Assembly: GCA_037954325.1 (NCBI GenBank)
Contig: JBBMNZ010000027.1
Coordinates: 11,232,001-11,296,000 of the forward strand
Length of the DNA stretch: 64,000 nucleotides
Origin: Fistularia commersonii
Taxonomy: Eukaryota > Chordata > Actinopteri > Syngnathiformes > Fistulariidae
Direction of reading: 5' to 3'
The position numbers and the translations under genes were made by a program. This document shows, one piece after another, positions 1 through 11,454 of this stretch. Position 1 is the stretch's first letter. Every line of letters starts with the position of its first letter. The notes beneath the pieces are model-generated. The model saw only the letters and a program-made list of their open reading frames with translations. It did not search any database and was not told the DNA's origin.

Positions 1-570
1 CAAGAGGGCTGACAGGCTGCAGCTGGGTCCTGCCTAACGAAGGCGGGGACATTAGCGAAGCTCCGCGTCTGTCTCATTAAAAGACATCAGCCCTTGATTC
101 CCACACACGCTGCCCACTCCCGTGACAGCTCGCCGCCGCCGCCGCCAATGGGAGGGAGCGGCGCCGAGACACCGCCGGGCAGGTGACGCGAGGAGTTGTT
201 GACATCATGGCGCGGGGAGGGGCGGAGGTCAAATGTAAGGGTGACCCCTGTCTCGGGGACGGTGATGACCTCGTTAGGGAACCGCACCCCCCCCCCCCCA
301 ACCCGGCAAAGGGAGGGCCGGCGTCGCCGTGGCAGCGGCGGGTCGGTGGACGGCGCTAGCCCGGCGCTAGCCCGGCTAATGAGCGTCAAAGGGCCCGTCC
401 TTCAAACGGTAATGAGGACGGGCGACGACGATATCACATCACAACAGGGGCAGGCGGTAATAGTTCGGGGAGAATATTTTAAAGAGCGGCGCGCAAACAC
501 AATGGAACGGCTGCACGAGGGGCGGTTTTCAGGGTGGCGCTCCACATTTTTTTTATTTTTTTTCAGCTGT
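1..570. other. Unique GC-rich sequence, no gene seen
   Basis: This stretch is GC-rich and has a run of ten C at about 289-299. Overlapping open frames on both strands are GC-bias artefacts with no recognisable domain. A short T-rich tract lies at 547-562. I see no repeat family here. Confidence 0.6.
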
Positions 571-1060
571 TAAACCAAATTCATAATGCTATTCTACACA
601 CAGTCCTTGCAAGGGGTTCATAATTATGCAAAATGGTCCCAGTGCAACAGTATTACGAGCCCTCGGTCTCAAACCAGCCCTATATATCCATTTTCAGCAG
701 CCTCCTCTGCCGGTCTCCAGAGCTCAGTTTAAGAGGAGGATGAATGGAGTGATGAAGTGCGGGTCACATGTCTGTTTGATCCAGTGATAACGAGGGGGCT
801 GAAGAAATAATCTATCAGCAATAATCCCTGACTCAGGAGACACCTCTGCAGCGCACACACACACACACACATAGGCAAATACAGAAAAACACACAGCGGC
901 ATACGTGCACACAAGATGACAGATGCACACAGTGATGCATATCCCACACACACACACACACACTTATCACCATATTCAGCAGCCCTTCATTATCACTATA
1001 ATGTGAAGCAGGGGAGCCTCCAACCAAAATGACCAATTATTCAGCATCAAGTTTATCACC
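571..1060. promoter_or_regulatory. Candidate conserved non-coding element with octamer-like and AP-1/MAF-like motifs
   Basis: The sequence is complex, AT-leaning and not of any repeat family I recognise. It carries an octamer-like ATGCAAAA within 622-633, several ATAAT/ATTA homeodomain cores, and a TGACTCAG (AP-1/MAF type) at 829-836. Two (CA)n tracts (853-872 and 945-963) interrupt it. The texture resembles teleost enhancer sequence near developmental genes, but conservation cannot be judged from one genome. Confidence 0.3.
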
Positions 1061-1800
1061 CTTCCTTCACACACCGGGATTTATTACCATAAGATACCGG
1101 GTCAGTGTAAACGATTGAAAACTGAAAGCAGACAGGCCGACAGATAATGCTGTTTATTGTTTAGAGGGGGAACAGAGAGAGAACACGGCACCGCTGGGAC
1201 CTCGATGAATTCTCAGCTGAAACAGCGAGCGCATAAAACACACAGAGAGGTTATCAAGGGGGAGGAAAAAAAAAAAAAAAAAAGAAAGGGGAAAAAAATG
1301 CCGTATTCTACACACATAAATCATTTATAATTTGTACCGTAACATTTCCTTCTCTCCTTTAGTCACACTGAAGGTAGGATCCCATTTCCTCCTCGGCCCC
1401 CGTGTAAAGATAATCATGTATCCATTTACATTTCCCATAAAGGAATATGGAGATGAGGTGAGGGAGTCGGTAGGGGGTTCATGACACAAGAAACACATGC
1501 ATATATAAATAAAAGGACACAAACACGGGCACACACAGACACAGTCACAAATGTATTTGCCTTGCTCCGCCGTCACAATCGGGACAGTCGGAGCTATCGC
1601 AGATTTAGATTAGAAGCGGCCGCCGTTTTTTTTTTTTTTTTTTTTTTCGGGCGCTGCCACTGTGTGCAAATGAAAGGCTGCGGCGCGACGAATCAACAAA
1701 ACAACATCCTAATGATTGTTTATACGGCGGAAACATGAGGCAATTTTGGCTGATTATTGGGACAATGTCTGCCGGTGACGCCATTGTTAGTGCACGAGGG
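1061..1800. other. Unique sequence with A and T runs; possible regulatory island at 1300-1480
   Basis: No coding signal. A poly-A tract lies at about 1266-1283 and a poly-T tract at about 1626-1647. The 1300-1480 and 1710-1790 parts are complex and AT-rich, with ATTTACAT, GATAATCATG and TGATTATTGG motifs, so they could be part of a regulatory block. That is inference only. Confidence 0.4.
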
Positions 1801-1810
1801 CCCGAGCCAG

Positions 1811-1851
1811 CGAGCGAGCGAGAGAGCGAGAGAGAGAGAGAGAGAGAGAGA
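1811..1851. repeat. (GA)n microsatellite
   Basis: A run of GCGA/GAGA purine repeat, mostly GA, about 40 bases long. Confidence 0.9.
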
Positions 1852-1879
1852 AAACAACTTAAAAAAATAAATAAAAAGA

Positions 1880-2340
1880 GAGACTGATTGAGAACAAAGC
1901 AGAGACAGCTGAACCCTTCATCTTTTATTCATTACATAAATGACATTTTAACAAGAGAAAATTCCTCATTATTGCTTCATTGTACTGTATTAGATCTCTG
2001 TCTAGCAGATTGATAGAGTGATAGGGCTTTTATGAATATCAATATGTTTAGACGGGGGGGTCGGGGGCTCACCCAGACCCCGACCAAGGTCAAAGCTATA
2101 TGTTATTACAGCGCCAAAACCGCGATAACGCGGCGGGGGCGACGTGTAAACAAAGACGGGGACATATAGTTTTTGTCTGGCTAAACACGTTTTAAACTGC
2201 TTGCGGAAATGATAGGTTTTAACTTTGTAATTATCCCGCCATTGTGATTATGATGTTTATGGCTCCCGGAGTGAGCAGCCATCCTTGCATAGAAATTCAC
2301 TTGCACGGGGTTCGATGATGTCATTTCTATTTTAATTAAG
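1880..2340. promoter_or_regulatory. Candidate conserved non-coding elements with SOX and homeodomain motifs
   Basis: Complex AT-rich sequence with TTCATTACATAAATGACATTTT, a SOX-type CCATTGTG at 2239-2246 and repeated TAATTA-like cores. A G-rich stretch at 2054-2070 separates two islands (1880-2045 and 2195-2340). No open frame is convincing and no repeat family is recognised. Function is inferred from texture alone. Confidence 0.3.
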
Positions 2341-2480
2341 GAAAAATTAAAAAAAAAAAGTATATAGATATATATTATGATATATGTTAATATTTTATAT
2401 AATATATGTAATATTTTTTCAAAATGTTATAAATTAAAAAAAAAAAAGATTTATTTATTTATTTATATTTCTTATTATTA
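2341..2480. repeat. A/T low-complexity tract
   Basis: Poly-A runs alternate with TATA/ATAT and TTTATTTATTTA sequence. The small open frame through it is low-complexity and not a gene. Confidence 0.75.
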
Positions 2481-2499
2481 TTTGCATGGCTGCAGTTCC

Positions 2500-2740
2500 A
2501 ATGCTTTATATTCACATTTTTTTGTCGGCGGCCATGGAGAAAGCGTCATGTCAATCAAAGAAAGGGGAGTGCTGCCTGACACGTGAGAATAGTTTATTCA
2601 AATTGGCCGGGTGACCGAGAGCCGAGTACAGTAAATGTGTGAATGCGGAATGAGGCATTTATGAAACCCGGCTACGTTGTCCTCCATCCTAAAGAAGCAT
2701 TACTGTCGCTTGAGAAGGAAAGTGGAAATGTTGACCTTTA
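2500..2740. promoter_or_regulatory. Candidate non-coding element with TCF/LEF-type motif
   Basis: Unique sequence with ATCAAAG (TCF/LEF core) at 2554-2560, an E-box CACGTG at 2580-2585 and TTTATTC/AATTGG cores. No gene or repeat is seen. Regulatory role is a guess from motif density. Confidence 0.25.
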
Positions 2741-2770
2741 TGCTCGGGGGATGGGGGGGCGGGGGGGAGC

Positions 2771-2800
2771 TGTGTGTATATGTGTGTGTGTGTGTGTGTG
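2771..2800. repeat. (TG)n microsatellite
   Basis: TG repeat interrupted once by TATA, directly after a G-rich stretch at 2749-2768. Confidence 0.9.
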
Positions 2801-3004
2801 CACGCCTGCATACACACCTTGAAAAAACACGCCGACAGCACACCTCATAGTATTTCTCCTCTCACATATCCCACCTCAACTCAGCGGATGTTATCTCAAA
2901 TAATTACTGCTGGCCTCTCCCTGTCCCTCGTGGCAGCTGCTTGTGAGAGAGTGGAGACAACAGTAGGTCACGGTGGAGGGGTTGCTCTGGAGCGCTAGCA
3001 GAGA

Positions 3005-3005
<1 letters not shown>

Positions 3006-3035
<30 letters not shown>

Positions 3036-3037
3036 GA
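3006..3037. repeat. (GGC)n trinucleotide tract
   Basis: About ten GGC/GGT triplets. It begins with ATGGCGGCGG, which would read as poly-alanine, but the frame closes within about 20 codons and has no splice or promoter context. Confidence 0.8.
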
Positions 3038-3054
3038 CGATGGGGGTGTGGAAG

Positions 3055-3340
3055 ATCTGAAACTGGCCTCCTATGGCCCTGGCAACAGCTCTTAATTAAC
3101 CACCCAGGTATTCCTGAGCCTCACGGCCCACTGCCCGGCTGGCCATATGGCTGGAGCTACGCCATCGCCATAATTGCCAGGGGAAACACTGCATCAAAAA
3201 GAGCTCAGCCAACATAAAGCTTGTGTAAATTATTTTTAATGGTTCCCTTCTGGCAGGGGCACGTGTTTGTCATCTCAAAAAGAGCGGCCGGGCGATTTAC
3301 TCGCCCTTGACCCCTCTTTTCCATGCACTTGCTCCCTGCC
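3055..3340. promoter_or_regulatory. Candidate conserved non-coding element
   Basis: Complex, balanced-composition sequence with a TTAATTAA palindrome at 3092-3099, CCATATGG, TAATTG and AAATTATTTTTAATGG. This is one of the more enhancer-like islands of the left end. No coding frame survives and no repeat is recognised. Confidence 0.3.
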
Positions 3341-4330
3341 TGACGGTGTGACCTGTCTACCTTATTCTTGCCGGTGTTACGCACACACACACACACACAC
3401 ACTCACATGTGCAACGCAGGGCTATTAGCGCTGTCAGGAAGCAACCTCGCTTTCCTCCCGGGTGAGTGGTCGTAACGCACGGCAGAAAATGCATTTCTTT
3501 TAATGTCCTCGTGATTCATCGATGGCGCGTTTAATTACGGGTCACCGTCCAAGACGTCGCCTTCTAACATGTTTTAAGGCCGTTTCAAAGCACGGGGATG
3601 GAAAAATAAATAAAAACGTGTCGCTACGCGTTCACCTTTATTATCGGATCCGTCGGATCGTAATCGCCCGATACGTTCCCGACGTTTTTCTGTTTTTTTT
3701 GTTTTTTTTTTAACATAAAAAAGGACAGAAATAACAGCTAAATGAGTTCCATCCCCCCCTCCTCGTCCTTCTCCCTCTCATTCCCGCCTCGGTTTGGATT
3801 GCTAATCGTCCCAGGAGGGGTTCGGGAGGGATAAAGTAGCAGCTCATTGCAGTTTTCCGCTTGTGTTATTTTTGACCGTCGCTCTTGTTCAAGGATGTTG
3901 TTGTGAAGAAGGAGGGGTCGGGAGGGGTTGAGCTCAAAGGTGCTGGCTTTCCCCTGTCTTGTGACCACTCACAATATGTCAGGAACACAGGACATTTCCA
4001 TGCCCCCCCCCTCGTCCCCCCTCGTCCCCCACCTCTACCCGTAAGAATAACGGCAGGCCATCAGCGAGCTGTTTTTTTAAGGAAGTGGCGAGCAATCTGG
4101 TCGGAGCGACCTCACATCTGCCCTGCTAATGAGAAGGCTGGCCTTCTCCCAATTCGCCTCCCTGGACACTGTCCTTACCCACACAGGTCACGTACTGTGT
4201 GCCTGGTTAACCTACAAAAATACAATACACACACGCACGCACACATGCACCGGGAGACAAACTGACACGCACACACACACACACACACACCCGCATGCAT
4301 TGATATTCAGATGCGTATAATGGCATAAAT
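3341..4330. other. Unique sequence with CA tracts, no gene seen
   Basis: Contains (CA)n at about 3381-3402 and a compound CA/CG-type tract at about 4222-4290, plus T runs at 3690-3712. Open frames cross the simple repeats. Nothing recognisable. Confidence 0.6.
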
Positions 4331-4587
4331 ATATATGCATGAACGCAGAGCTGCGGAAATCGCCTCCAGTGCGGAAATTATGGGCTCACAGTCCGATGCA
4401 GAGTTATCGGTCTGCACGCAGCCGCTCGTCAAGAATGCACGCAAGTGTTGAAAGTCCAGGACGCACACGTTTGTATCGCTGGATTAACAAAGATTTTAAT
4501 TTATCACCTTTATTATTATACAAGTGCTTGACTACTGCTACACCCCGTTGTTTTGTATTATTGTATTATTTTTATATTTGTATTTAA

Positions 4588-4935
4588 ATATATATATATA
4601 TATATAGATAGATATATTGATGCAAATACTATAAAAATATGGGTATTGTCTATATTTTTAAAACATGAATAATATATATACACATATATCTAAGATAAAA
4701 ATATATAATATATGCATATATACATATATCTAAAATAAAAATATATAGTATATACTTACATAAATAAAATAGAAATAAATATATAATAATAATATTAAAC
4801 ACATATGAATTTTAAATATTTATATATGTATATATATCATGTTTATATGTGTATATTTATTTATGTATTCATACTTATATATTTACATATTTATTACATA
4901 TTTATATATGTGCATATCTACTGTATATACCAACC
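4588..4935. repeat. TA-rich low-complexity block
   Basis: Starts with (TA)n at 4588-4607 and continues as about 330 bases of degenerate ATATAT/ATAAAAATA sequence up to the SINE that follows. Confidence 0.85.
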
Positions 4936-4939
4936 ACTT

Positions 4940-5220
4940 TGCACGGTGGCCTAGCGGTAGCATAGTTGCCTCTCAGCGAGAAGGTCCGTGTTGTGATTCT
5001 GAGATTGCACACTCCTTTCAGTGGGAAGTTTCCATGTTCTCCCCGTATCTGCGTGGGGTTCAACCTGCGGGAGGTTCAATGGAGACCCTAAAACGTCTGG
5101 ATATCGCAATGAAAGCGTGTCTAGTTATCTGTTGCATCGGGGGTGAACCCCGCCTCTCATCCACCCCGGCCTATCCTACGATCCTGTGTGCAGGATAAGC
5201 AGTATAGATATGAATGAATA
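4940..5220 (+). repeat. tRNA-headed SINE-like teleost repeat, nearly full length
   Basis: The copy begins GCACGGTGGCCTAGCGG, the tRNA-like head, and passes through an ATGTTCTCCCCGTATCTGCG body and a GGAGACCCTAAA segment. It ends with AGGATAAGCAGTATAGATATGAATG. This head-body-tail order recurs in at least nine other places here, on both strands. The B-box region is damaged (TTGTGATTCTGAG), so this is a decayed copy. It sits directly after the TA-rich block. Confidence 0.75.
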
Positions 5221-6209
5221 TAGAAATATAGTTGATAATAACAAAACAACACCTTCTGCTTTCAGTCACTCGTCGCTTTGTTTCGGTTCAAATGGACAAC
5301 CGTGGAAAAGTCTCTGCCCGAGTCCCTTAAAACCTAACAATCCCGCCTACATGTTGATGTCTTTCTTATTTACCGATTTTTCCCAAAGTATGTTTGTGCT
5401 CGATTTCTTCAGAAAAAAAAGGCATTGTTTCCTCTTTACATACTGGATAGTAATCTCAGATTTAAATAGGTTGTGTGGTGTCGCCATGTCAACAGTTGGG
5501 CTTGTAAGCAGTAATGATTATATATATAAGAGAGGGTAGACAAATCCCCTCGTTCGCAAACACTGAAAACAATAAACCATCGGCCTGGGGGCCATTTTGG
5601 GCAGTGTGTGTGTGTGTATGTGTGTGTTACAGTCCCAATAAATTCTGGTTGATACCACAGAGTTTCACAATGCTAATCCAACCCATAATATTTTCTTAGC
5701 TCGAGTGGGTTTTGTCGTTCCCAAACACGACTTTGCAGGGAGATGCCTCGCGTCTCTTCGGAGTCCTGTTTACATCTCGCTGCCGCTGCACTCCGCTATT
5801 TCCACCCCAAACCACAATTTATTTTTTTCCGCTAACTTTATCCAAGAGTTTATTTATGCCAGAACCTTCACAAACCTCAGCCGTTATAACAAATAAAATG
5901 TCGTTTGGAAGCGGCGAATGTCATTTCATAATATCGTAAAGAAAAGGATTTCTCTTCGCCTAAACAACTGCAGCCCGTTGCGTTGCGTCGATGCAACGCT
6001 GCCCACTGCGGAAATAGAAAAAAGGACCCGCGTATCCACGGCAACGGGATCTTAATTGACTTTCTGTTGACATTCCTTCTGTGTGCTGACGCGTAGATTT
6101 TAGCAGATGTCGCGCCGCCTCCACACGATGCCGTGTTAGGAGGTCGCGGTCGTTTCAGGTATTTCTCCCAGAAGGTCCCGGAAGGCTAAAATCGTGTCGG
6201 CCCACGCTA

Positions 6210-6243
<34 letters not shown>

Positions 6244-7315
6244 AAAACAAACATCGTTGCGCGCGGCGGACATTCCCCGGCGTGCTCTTGCCCAACCGGC
6301 CTATTCAGATGCGAAGACAATGAAATTCAAGAAAAGCTCCCAGGATCTATCTATAACCCGCACGTCTCGGCCGCTCCTCTTTCCGAATTCCGGCTTAATG
6401 ACTTGGTTCATGCCGAAGCCGCCGCGCCGCGCAGTTGAGCGGAAACGAGAGCATAATTGCCGCCATGGATCCGACACGTGCCGAAAATAATACAAGCATG
6501 CACTCATGCATTTAACCGCGCCATCAAAACCCGCTTCCACGATGACATCGGAGTCATTACCGAAAGATATTTTAACGGTGTTTGTCTCTAAAAAAAAAAA
6601 AGAAAAAAAAAAAAAAGGAAATAAGTAAATAAACACGGTGGGCGCGCCAGTTTAAAGCGCCGACGTTCTGAAACGGCTTCCGAACCGGCCTGATTTGCAG
6701 TTACGGACGCTCAGAGGCGGCCCGTTCGGCGTTTTAATGAGCCGAGCGGGCGAAACGCAGAAGGAGATATCCCCGGCACGGGCTAATCTAAAATGCCTTA
6801 AAACAGCAGGTCCATAAATTAGGCAAAAGACACACACGTCTGAAACAGCGAATGCTTTGTAAAGCAACCTTTTGTGCTGTCACTTTGACTTCCCCCGCGC
6901 TCGCAGTGTGTCTGGCCGCCTTCCTGACAGGCCGCCTTGTAAGCCACCGAGTCCTTTTTCGCTGTGTTTTGACCCCGAGATACCGAGCAGAATAAATATT
7001 TTGCCCTCTTCATCTCCGGTTACAAAGCAGAAGAAAGTTGATAACACGAAAGGGGGAGGGCGTTTGCTCGGAATTCCCCGCCATGTGACTCGGATGGATT
7101 CCCTTTTATAAAAGCATTTGTGCAGCCCTTTGGGAGTTTTTTTGGAAATTTATTTCGCTCACGATAGCGACAAATACGCAGAATTTGAGGCGTTTTTATT
7201 TTTCCGTTCTCCACGCGTACGCGATCGCAACATTTTTCATTTCCAAATCCGTCCTTTTCGGGTGTTAGCGTGCACACGTGGGTGGAAAAAATGTAAAAAT
7301 ATGACACAATGTCTG
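5221..7315. other. Unique sequence, no gene seen
   Basis: About 2 kb without a recognisable gene or dispersed repeat. It holds a short TG tract at 5606-5628, a 31-base A run at about 6211-6241 and a compound A tract at 6591-6616. The open frames at 6194-6490 and 6301-6636 are low-complexity or antisense to each other and have no domain I know. Confidence 0.55.
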
Positions 7316-7319
7316 GGGA

Positions 7320-7450
7320 AGTTGCCAGTCCTCCAGGTCATGCTGGATTCTTGTCGAAATCTTCTACTGGACTCGAATTTCTTCATTTGAGGACGTTTCG
7401 TTTCTTCGGTTCTGAATTCAAATGAAGAAATTCAAGTCCAGTTGCCGCGA
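7320..7450. repeat. Inverted pair of a dispersed repeat forming a long hairpin
   Basis: Arms 7364-7390 and 7418-7444 are complementary at 25 of 27 positions with a 27-base spacer. The right arm (AATGAAGAAATTCAAGTCC) is the core of a dispersed motif that also occurs at about 59850-59880. The left part, read on the minus strand, is a longer copy of the same family. So the hairpin looks like a head-to-head pair of repeat fragments rather than an RNA gene, though a microRNA-like hairpin is not excluded. Confidence 0.6.
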
Positions 7451-7915
7451 CAGGGATTACAACCGGACTGTTGAACGCAACTAAAAATAAGCCGCACCGG
7501 TTAAAAATAACTGAATAGATATATGTGTACATATATACGTGGTCTTGTCTATAAGCTGCGGGTGTTCATGTTGCGATATGCGATTTATAGAGAAACATTT
7601 TTTAAACTTAATTAAATACGTGCTGGAAATGTTTTTTTTTCCTGTAACGCAGCTGAAGAAAAACATTAATAATAAATAACACAAGGAAATGTCCATCCAT
7701 CCATCCACCCATCCATTTTCTATCTATCTTTGTCCGAATCTTGGTCCGCCTCCGGCGCATTAAATCCGTTAAAGTCGCCTTCTTCAGTGTCGGAAGTGGA
7801 CGGCCTCAGAATTCCTCGTCGGTCTGATGTGACGAGGCTAAATGTCTTGTCGGCATGAAGCTCACCAGCTCCAAAAAATCCATAAATTAGCCGCGTTGTG
7901 AAAAAAGTAGCGATT
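7451..7915. other. Unique sequence with a (CCAT)n tract
   Basis: No gene. A (CCAT)n tract at about 7691-7716 is the only repeat noted. Confidence 0.5.
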
Positions 7916-8211
7916 TACAGGACTGTCTCAGAAAATTAGAATATTCTGATAAAGTTCTTTATCTTCTGTAATGCAATTACAAAAACAAAAAGGTCATACA
8001 TTCTGGATTAATTACAAATCAACTGAAATGTTGCAAGCCTTTTTATTATTTTAATATTGCTGATTATGGCTTACTTCTTAAGAAACTAAAAAATCCTATC
8101 TCAAAATATTAGAATATCATGAAAAAGGTTTTTTTTTTTCTTTTTTTTAATTGCATTTCAGAAGATAAAGAACTTTATCACAATATTCTAATTTTCTGAG
8201 ACAGTCCTGTA
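7916..8211. mobile_element. MITE with long terminal inverted repeats and TA target duplication
   Basis: The core 7918-8209 starts CAGGACTGTCTCAGAAAATT and ends with the inverted copy. About 60 bases at each end pair (TTAGAATATTCTGATAAAGTTCTTT against its complement). TA dinucleotides flank both ends (7916-7917 and 8210-8211), as for Tc1/mariner-type insertions. The internal part has no coding capacity, so the copy is non-autonomous. I recognise the sequence as a family abundant in teleosts. The near-identical ends suggest moderate age. Confidence 0.9.
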
Positions 8212-9480
8212 TAGTCCGGTACCCAAAATCACACTATAGTTTGCAAAAACCGGTTCGCCGTTAACCTGCGCCGCAACATCGAATCCACGTTAGACGCGTC
8301 CGTCGCTCCCCGATGGAAAATTAGGCCTCCTCGGCGATCATGTTGTGTGTTGTTGATCCGTTAATTCGCACTTGTAGTTTCAAATGACGAGTCCACGCCC
8401 GCGTATGTAAACAAAAGAAACAAATCATCTCGTTGTTGCCACTTTGCGGTTGGATACTCAGTAACAGATGACAAGATGTTCCCATTAAAAGGCTTTTCCA
8501 CCTGCGCGGGGTGATGTCACGCCAGCCCGAGGTCGGAGGGGTGACTGACACGTCGCGGTTTCCGTCCTCGCCTTCGCCCTCGCCGTCTCGGGCTCTCCGG
8601 CAGACACTTTCAATTATGGTTTACCCTTTAAAAATTCCAGCCCATTGTCTGGCGCTAAACGCTTAATGGATCTCGGACTCGAAATCGCGACCCAAGGAAA
8701 ACAATTGCCCCTTCAAATTGCTCCGTTTAAACACAATATCTTGGAAAGCGGAGCGTGAACGCGGGATGACGCCGGGGGGAACTGCGGTTTGGTGTTTGAC
8801 ATCCGGAACGGCGTTGTTTATAAGCCCCCTCTCGGCGGTGACACTTTTCTCCCCAAACTTTGTTTTTAAGCAAAGACTTTCCAGCTGTCAGGAGTTTTAA
8901 GGCTCATATGTTGTTGTTTTTTTTTTTTCCCTGATTGAATAACAGCACGGGACGTGCGAAGGGGGGCGATAACTTCACACACACACACATACACACACAC
9001 ACACACTCACACGAGAGCCGTGACACGTCTCTGATTGCTAATTAGTACTTGAATCGACTGGTTCTCTGCAGAACAACTTCAGGTTTTCGAGCATGAACAA
9101 AATGTCAATGTTAATGGCCTCTTTCCTCGCTCCGTTCTTCACCGATGCTTGTTTTGTGTCAGTTTTTCCCCCTGCATCGCTGACAGAGACGGTCAGGCCG
9201 GCAAACCGAACCGCCCCCTCCACCGAAAAAGGAAAATAATCCCCTGAGCGAATCAGGTATTGTGATTTTTTTTTTTTTTTTTTTTTTGCACCGTACCGCC
9301 TTTCGGTCAGACGTTTCGCCGTAAGAGATGAAGAGCGAGGCGTCTCCGTCTTTCTTTTTTTAGCCGTGAGAAATGTCATGTTTCCGGTGAGACTGTTGCT
9401 AGTTAACACAGCTCAAATGTCAGTCAGGCTTTTCTGCGTTCCGCTGTGTGTGTGTGTGTGTGTGTGTGTGAGAGCGTGAA
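8212..9480. other. Unique sequence with CA/TG and T runs, no gene seen
   Basis: Contains (CA)n at 8976-9012, a T run at 9268-9287 and (TG)n at 9447-9471. The 9038-9409 minus-strand frame runs through the T tract and shows no domain. Nothing else recognised. Confidence 0.55.
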
Positions 9481-9489
9481 TCACCCCAT

Positions 9490-9860
9490 CAGCTTCATAT
9501 TTACATGCAACCCGGCCTAATTAAGAACTCTGGAAAAGGTTCTGGAGGCCGTGAAGAGTCGCCTATTGACCTTCTCATCGCCGTACAAGGAAGATCGAGA
9601 TGAAGACCACGGGAGCCGGGTTTTTTTTTTTTTTTAACGAGAACAATCGAGTGTCTCCGGGAGCAGACGGCGAGGAGATCCTTCTAATAATTGGTTCCAT
9701 TAACGCTCTTTTTAAAGTGCAACTCTTTCAGATAAGCCCGGTCTTTGCCCGTTTGCTCATCCTCTTGTCATGGTAATTTAGCCGGGGCTAAATGATGCGC
9801 GGGCCTCTATTCTTGGACCAGACAAAAGAAATATCATCTCACCCGTACGTTTGAATTCAG
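9490..9860. promoter_or_regulatory. Candidate non-coding regulatory islands
   Basis: Two complex islands (9490-9600 and 9675-9800) are separated by a T run at 9620-9636. They carry CTAATTAAG, CTAATAATTGG, CCATTAACG and a GATAAG core at 9732-9737. They resemble conserved enhancer blocks in texture only. Confidence 0.25.
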
Positions 9861-10533
9861 CGCCGTTTAGCGGGGGACCGCCGGGCCGTTGATGGAGTTC
9901 GAAGAGGGAGCGTGGAATAAGGAGGACGGCGATTCCCCGGGAAAAACGTGTTTGGAAAAACGTGTGTTTGCGTCAGCTGAAATACAGCGGCATCAGCTGA
10001 AACTAAAGCGCTGTGCCGGATTGCGGCTGCTGTCGCAGGCCTTAGCGGTTCGCGCTCACCGGCGCGAGCGACTCCGAGCCCCCCGATGTCCCGGTCCGTC
10101 GGCGTTTATCGAGTAAACTGATCCACCGGTGCTCAATTTTGCTGCACTCGCAGGCCGGCTGACTCTTTCTCAGTGCAAAACATTCAACTGGGAGCTCCTC
10201 ATTTTGCTGGATAAGACGTCTGTCGCCGCCCTTAATTTGCTTTTATTTAATTAGACTGTTTATTTATCTTCAACCATCCACTACAAAGCGAGATGCAGGA
10301 TTTCAGGCACATCTTCAGCTTTCAGCTTCATGGTGCACATGCGGTCTGCATGGATTACTTGCCACGCAAGAAGAAGCTAAACGTTGATTTCAGACGCCTT
10401 TTGGATGGTTTAACAGGCCACCCGGATGTAGAGGGAATATGGCGTTTAAAATGCAGCGTCAGTCATTTGAGGAGCTTATCCGGGCTTTCATCGGACGAGA
10501 TGGCGAGCCATCAACATTTACAAATCAGAAACG
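9861..10533. other. Unique sequence, no gene seen
   Basis: No repeat family or gene recognised. Short frames (9889-10116 and 10293-10601) have no known domain. Confidence 0.45.
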
Positions 10534-11036
10534 TGCTGTTGACCCTCACTTTTAGCGGGAGTTTTGCTCCAAGACCCCGTGCGAAAAGTGATTTTCCGTA
10601 GAGACGTGATCATTTTGCTGGTTTTTTACAGAAAAATCCCGCAAACTGTTATCAATGGCAGCGAAGTGGACCAGGACTTTGCATGACAACCAACAAGGAG
10701 ATCAGCTGGTTCTCTCCATGAACCAATCAGCATGAGGAACAGAACAACATGCTCAATCAGCCAATAGCACGCCAAGGATGGATCTACGTAGCCAATGTTA
10801 TTCCACATGAGATCTCGCGTGGGTACAATGGTAGGAGCGCGAGCTCGCGATGCCGGTTAGCTTTGTTTAGCAAAGGAGATCTTGTATTTTATTGATTTCA
10901 TAAAATGAATTTTCTTTTTTTTCTTCTTAGGCTAGATTATAGCTATTTCATCAGGAAAAAAAATGTACGAATAATGCAAAAAACAGATAAAGAATGATAA
11001 ATCGCGAAATCCGTGACGCAGTGAGGGTCCCCTGTG
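10534..11036 (+). mobile_element. pogo/Tigger-like non-autonomous DNA transposon, copy 1
   Basis: The left end TGCTGTTGACCCTCACT matches the inverted right end AGTGAGGGTCCCCTGTGCA, and both ends carry the CGCGAAA/GCGATAA-type subterminal sequence typical of Tigger elements. A diverged second copy lies inverted at 45612-46362. There is no transposase. The internal part carries three CCAAT boxes (10723, 10761, 10792) that the other copy keeps. Confidence 0.7.
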
Positions 11037-11053
11037 CAACCGTTTGGGCAATT

Positions 11054-11450
11054 TAAGATAAGATAAGATAACTTTATTGATCCCCATAGGGGAAATTCCT
11101 TTGCCACAGCAACGTAACAGTTATAGTGTCAAAAATAAATATGATTATAAATATAAATACAGAGACAGTTAGAAGACAGAAAATAGCAAAGACATCCACG
11201 AATAAATAGACAGCAGAGACTCGGTGTTCAACAACAACAGCAACAACATCAGGGATAAGAATGGACAACAGAATGGAACAGTCAGGGTGAAAAATAGACA
11301 ACCGAAACTATACGACTATATAAATAGAGTGACAATAACAATGACAAGAGTAAAATAAATAAACAAAAGTTGGTGGGATGCGTGCGGGCTGGGACCAACG
11401 AGGATAAAAAAAACAGCAGAGTTCGGGCCCAATGTGTGAATGGGGTGAGG
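11054..11450 (-). mobile_element. 3' end of a non-LTR retrotransposon, minus strand
   Basis: Read on the minus strand the unit ends ..GGGGATCAATAAAGTTATC followed by (TTATC)n. This is the 3' tail seen on many fish LINE/SINE copies. On the plus strand it starts with TAAGATAAGATAAGATAACTT at 11054. The body is AT-rich and non-coding. Related tails occur at 54481-54720 (same strand) and 33180-33710. Confidence 0.6.
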
Positions 11451-11454
11451 TAGT

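Noticed and set aside
1360..1376. CTCCTTTAG..AAGGTAGG as a micro-exon with splice sites
   Set aside because: Only about 11 bases would lie between acceptor and donor, and nothing else supports splicing.
3004..3060. ATGGCGGCGGCGG as a start of a poly-alanine protein
   Set aside because: The frame ends after about 20 codons and there is no promoter or donor site in a sensible position.
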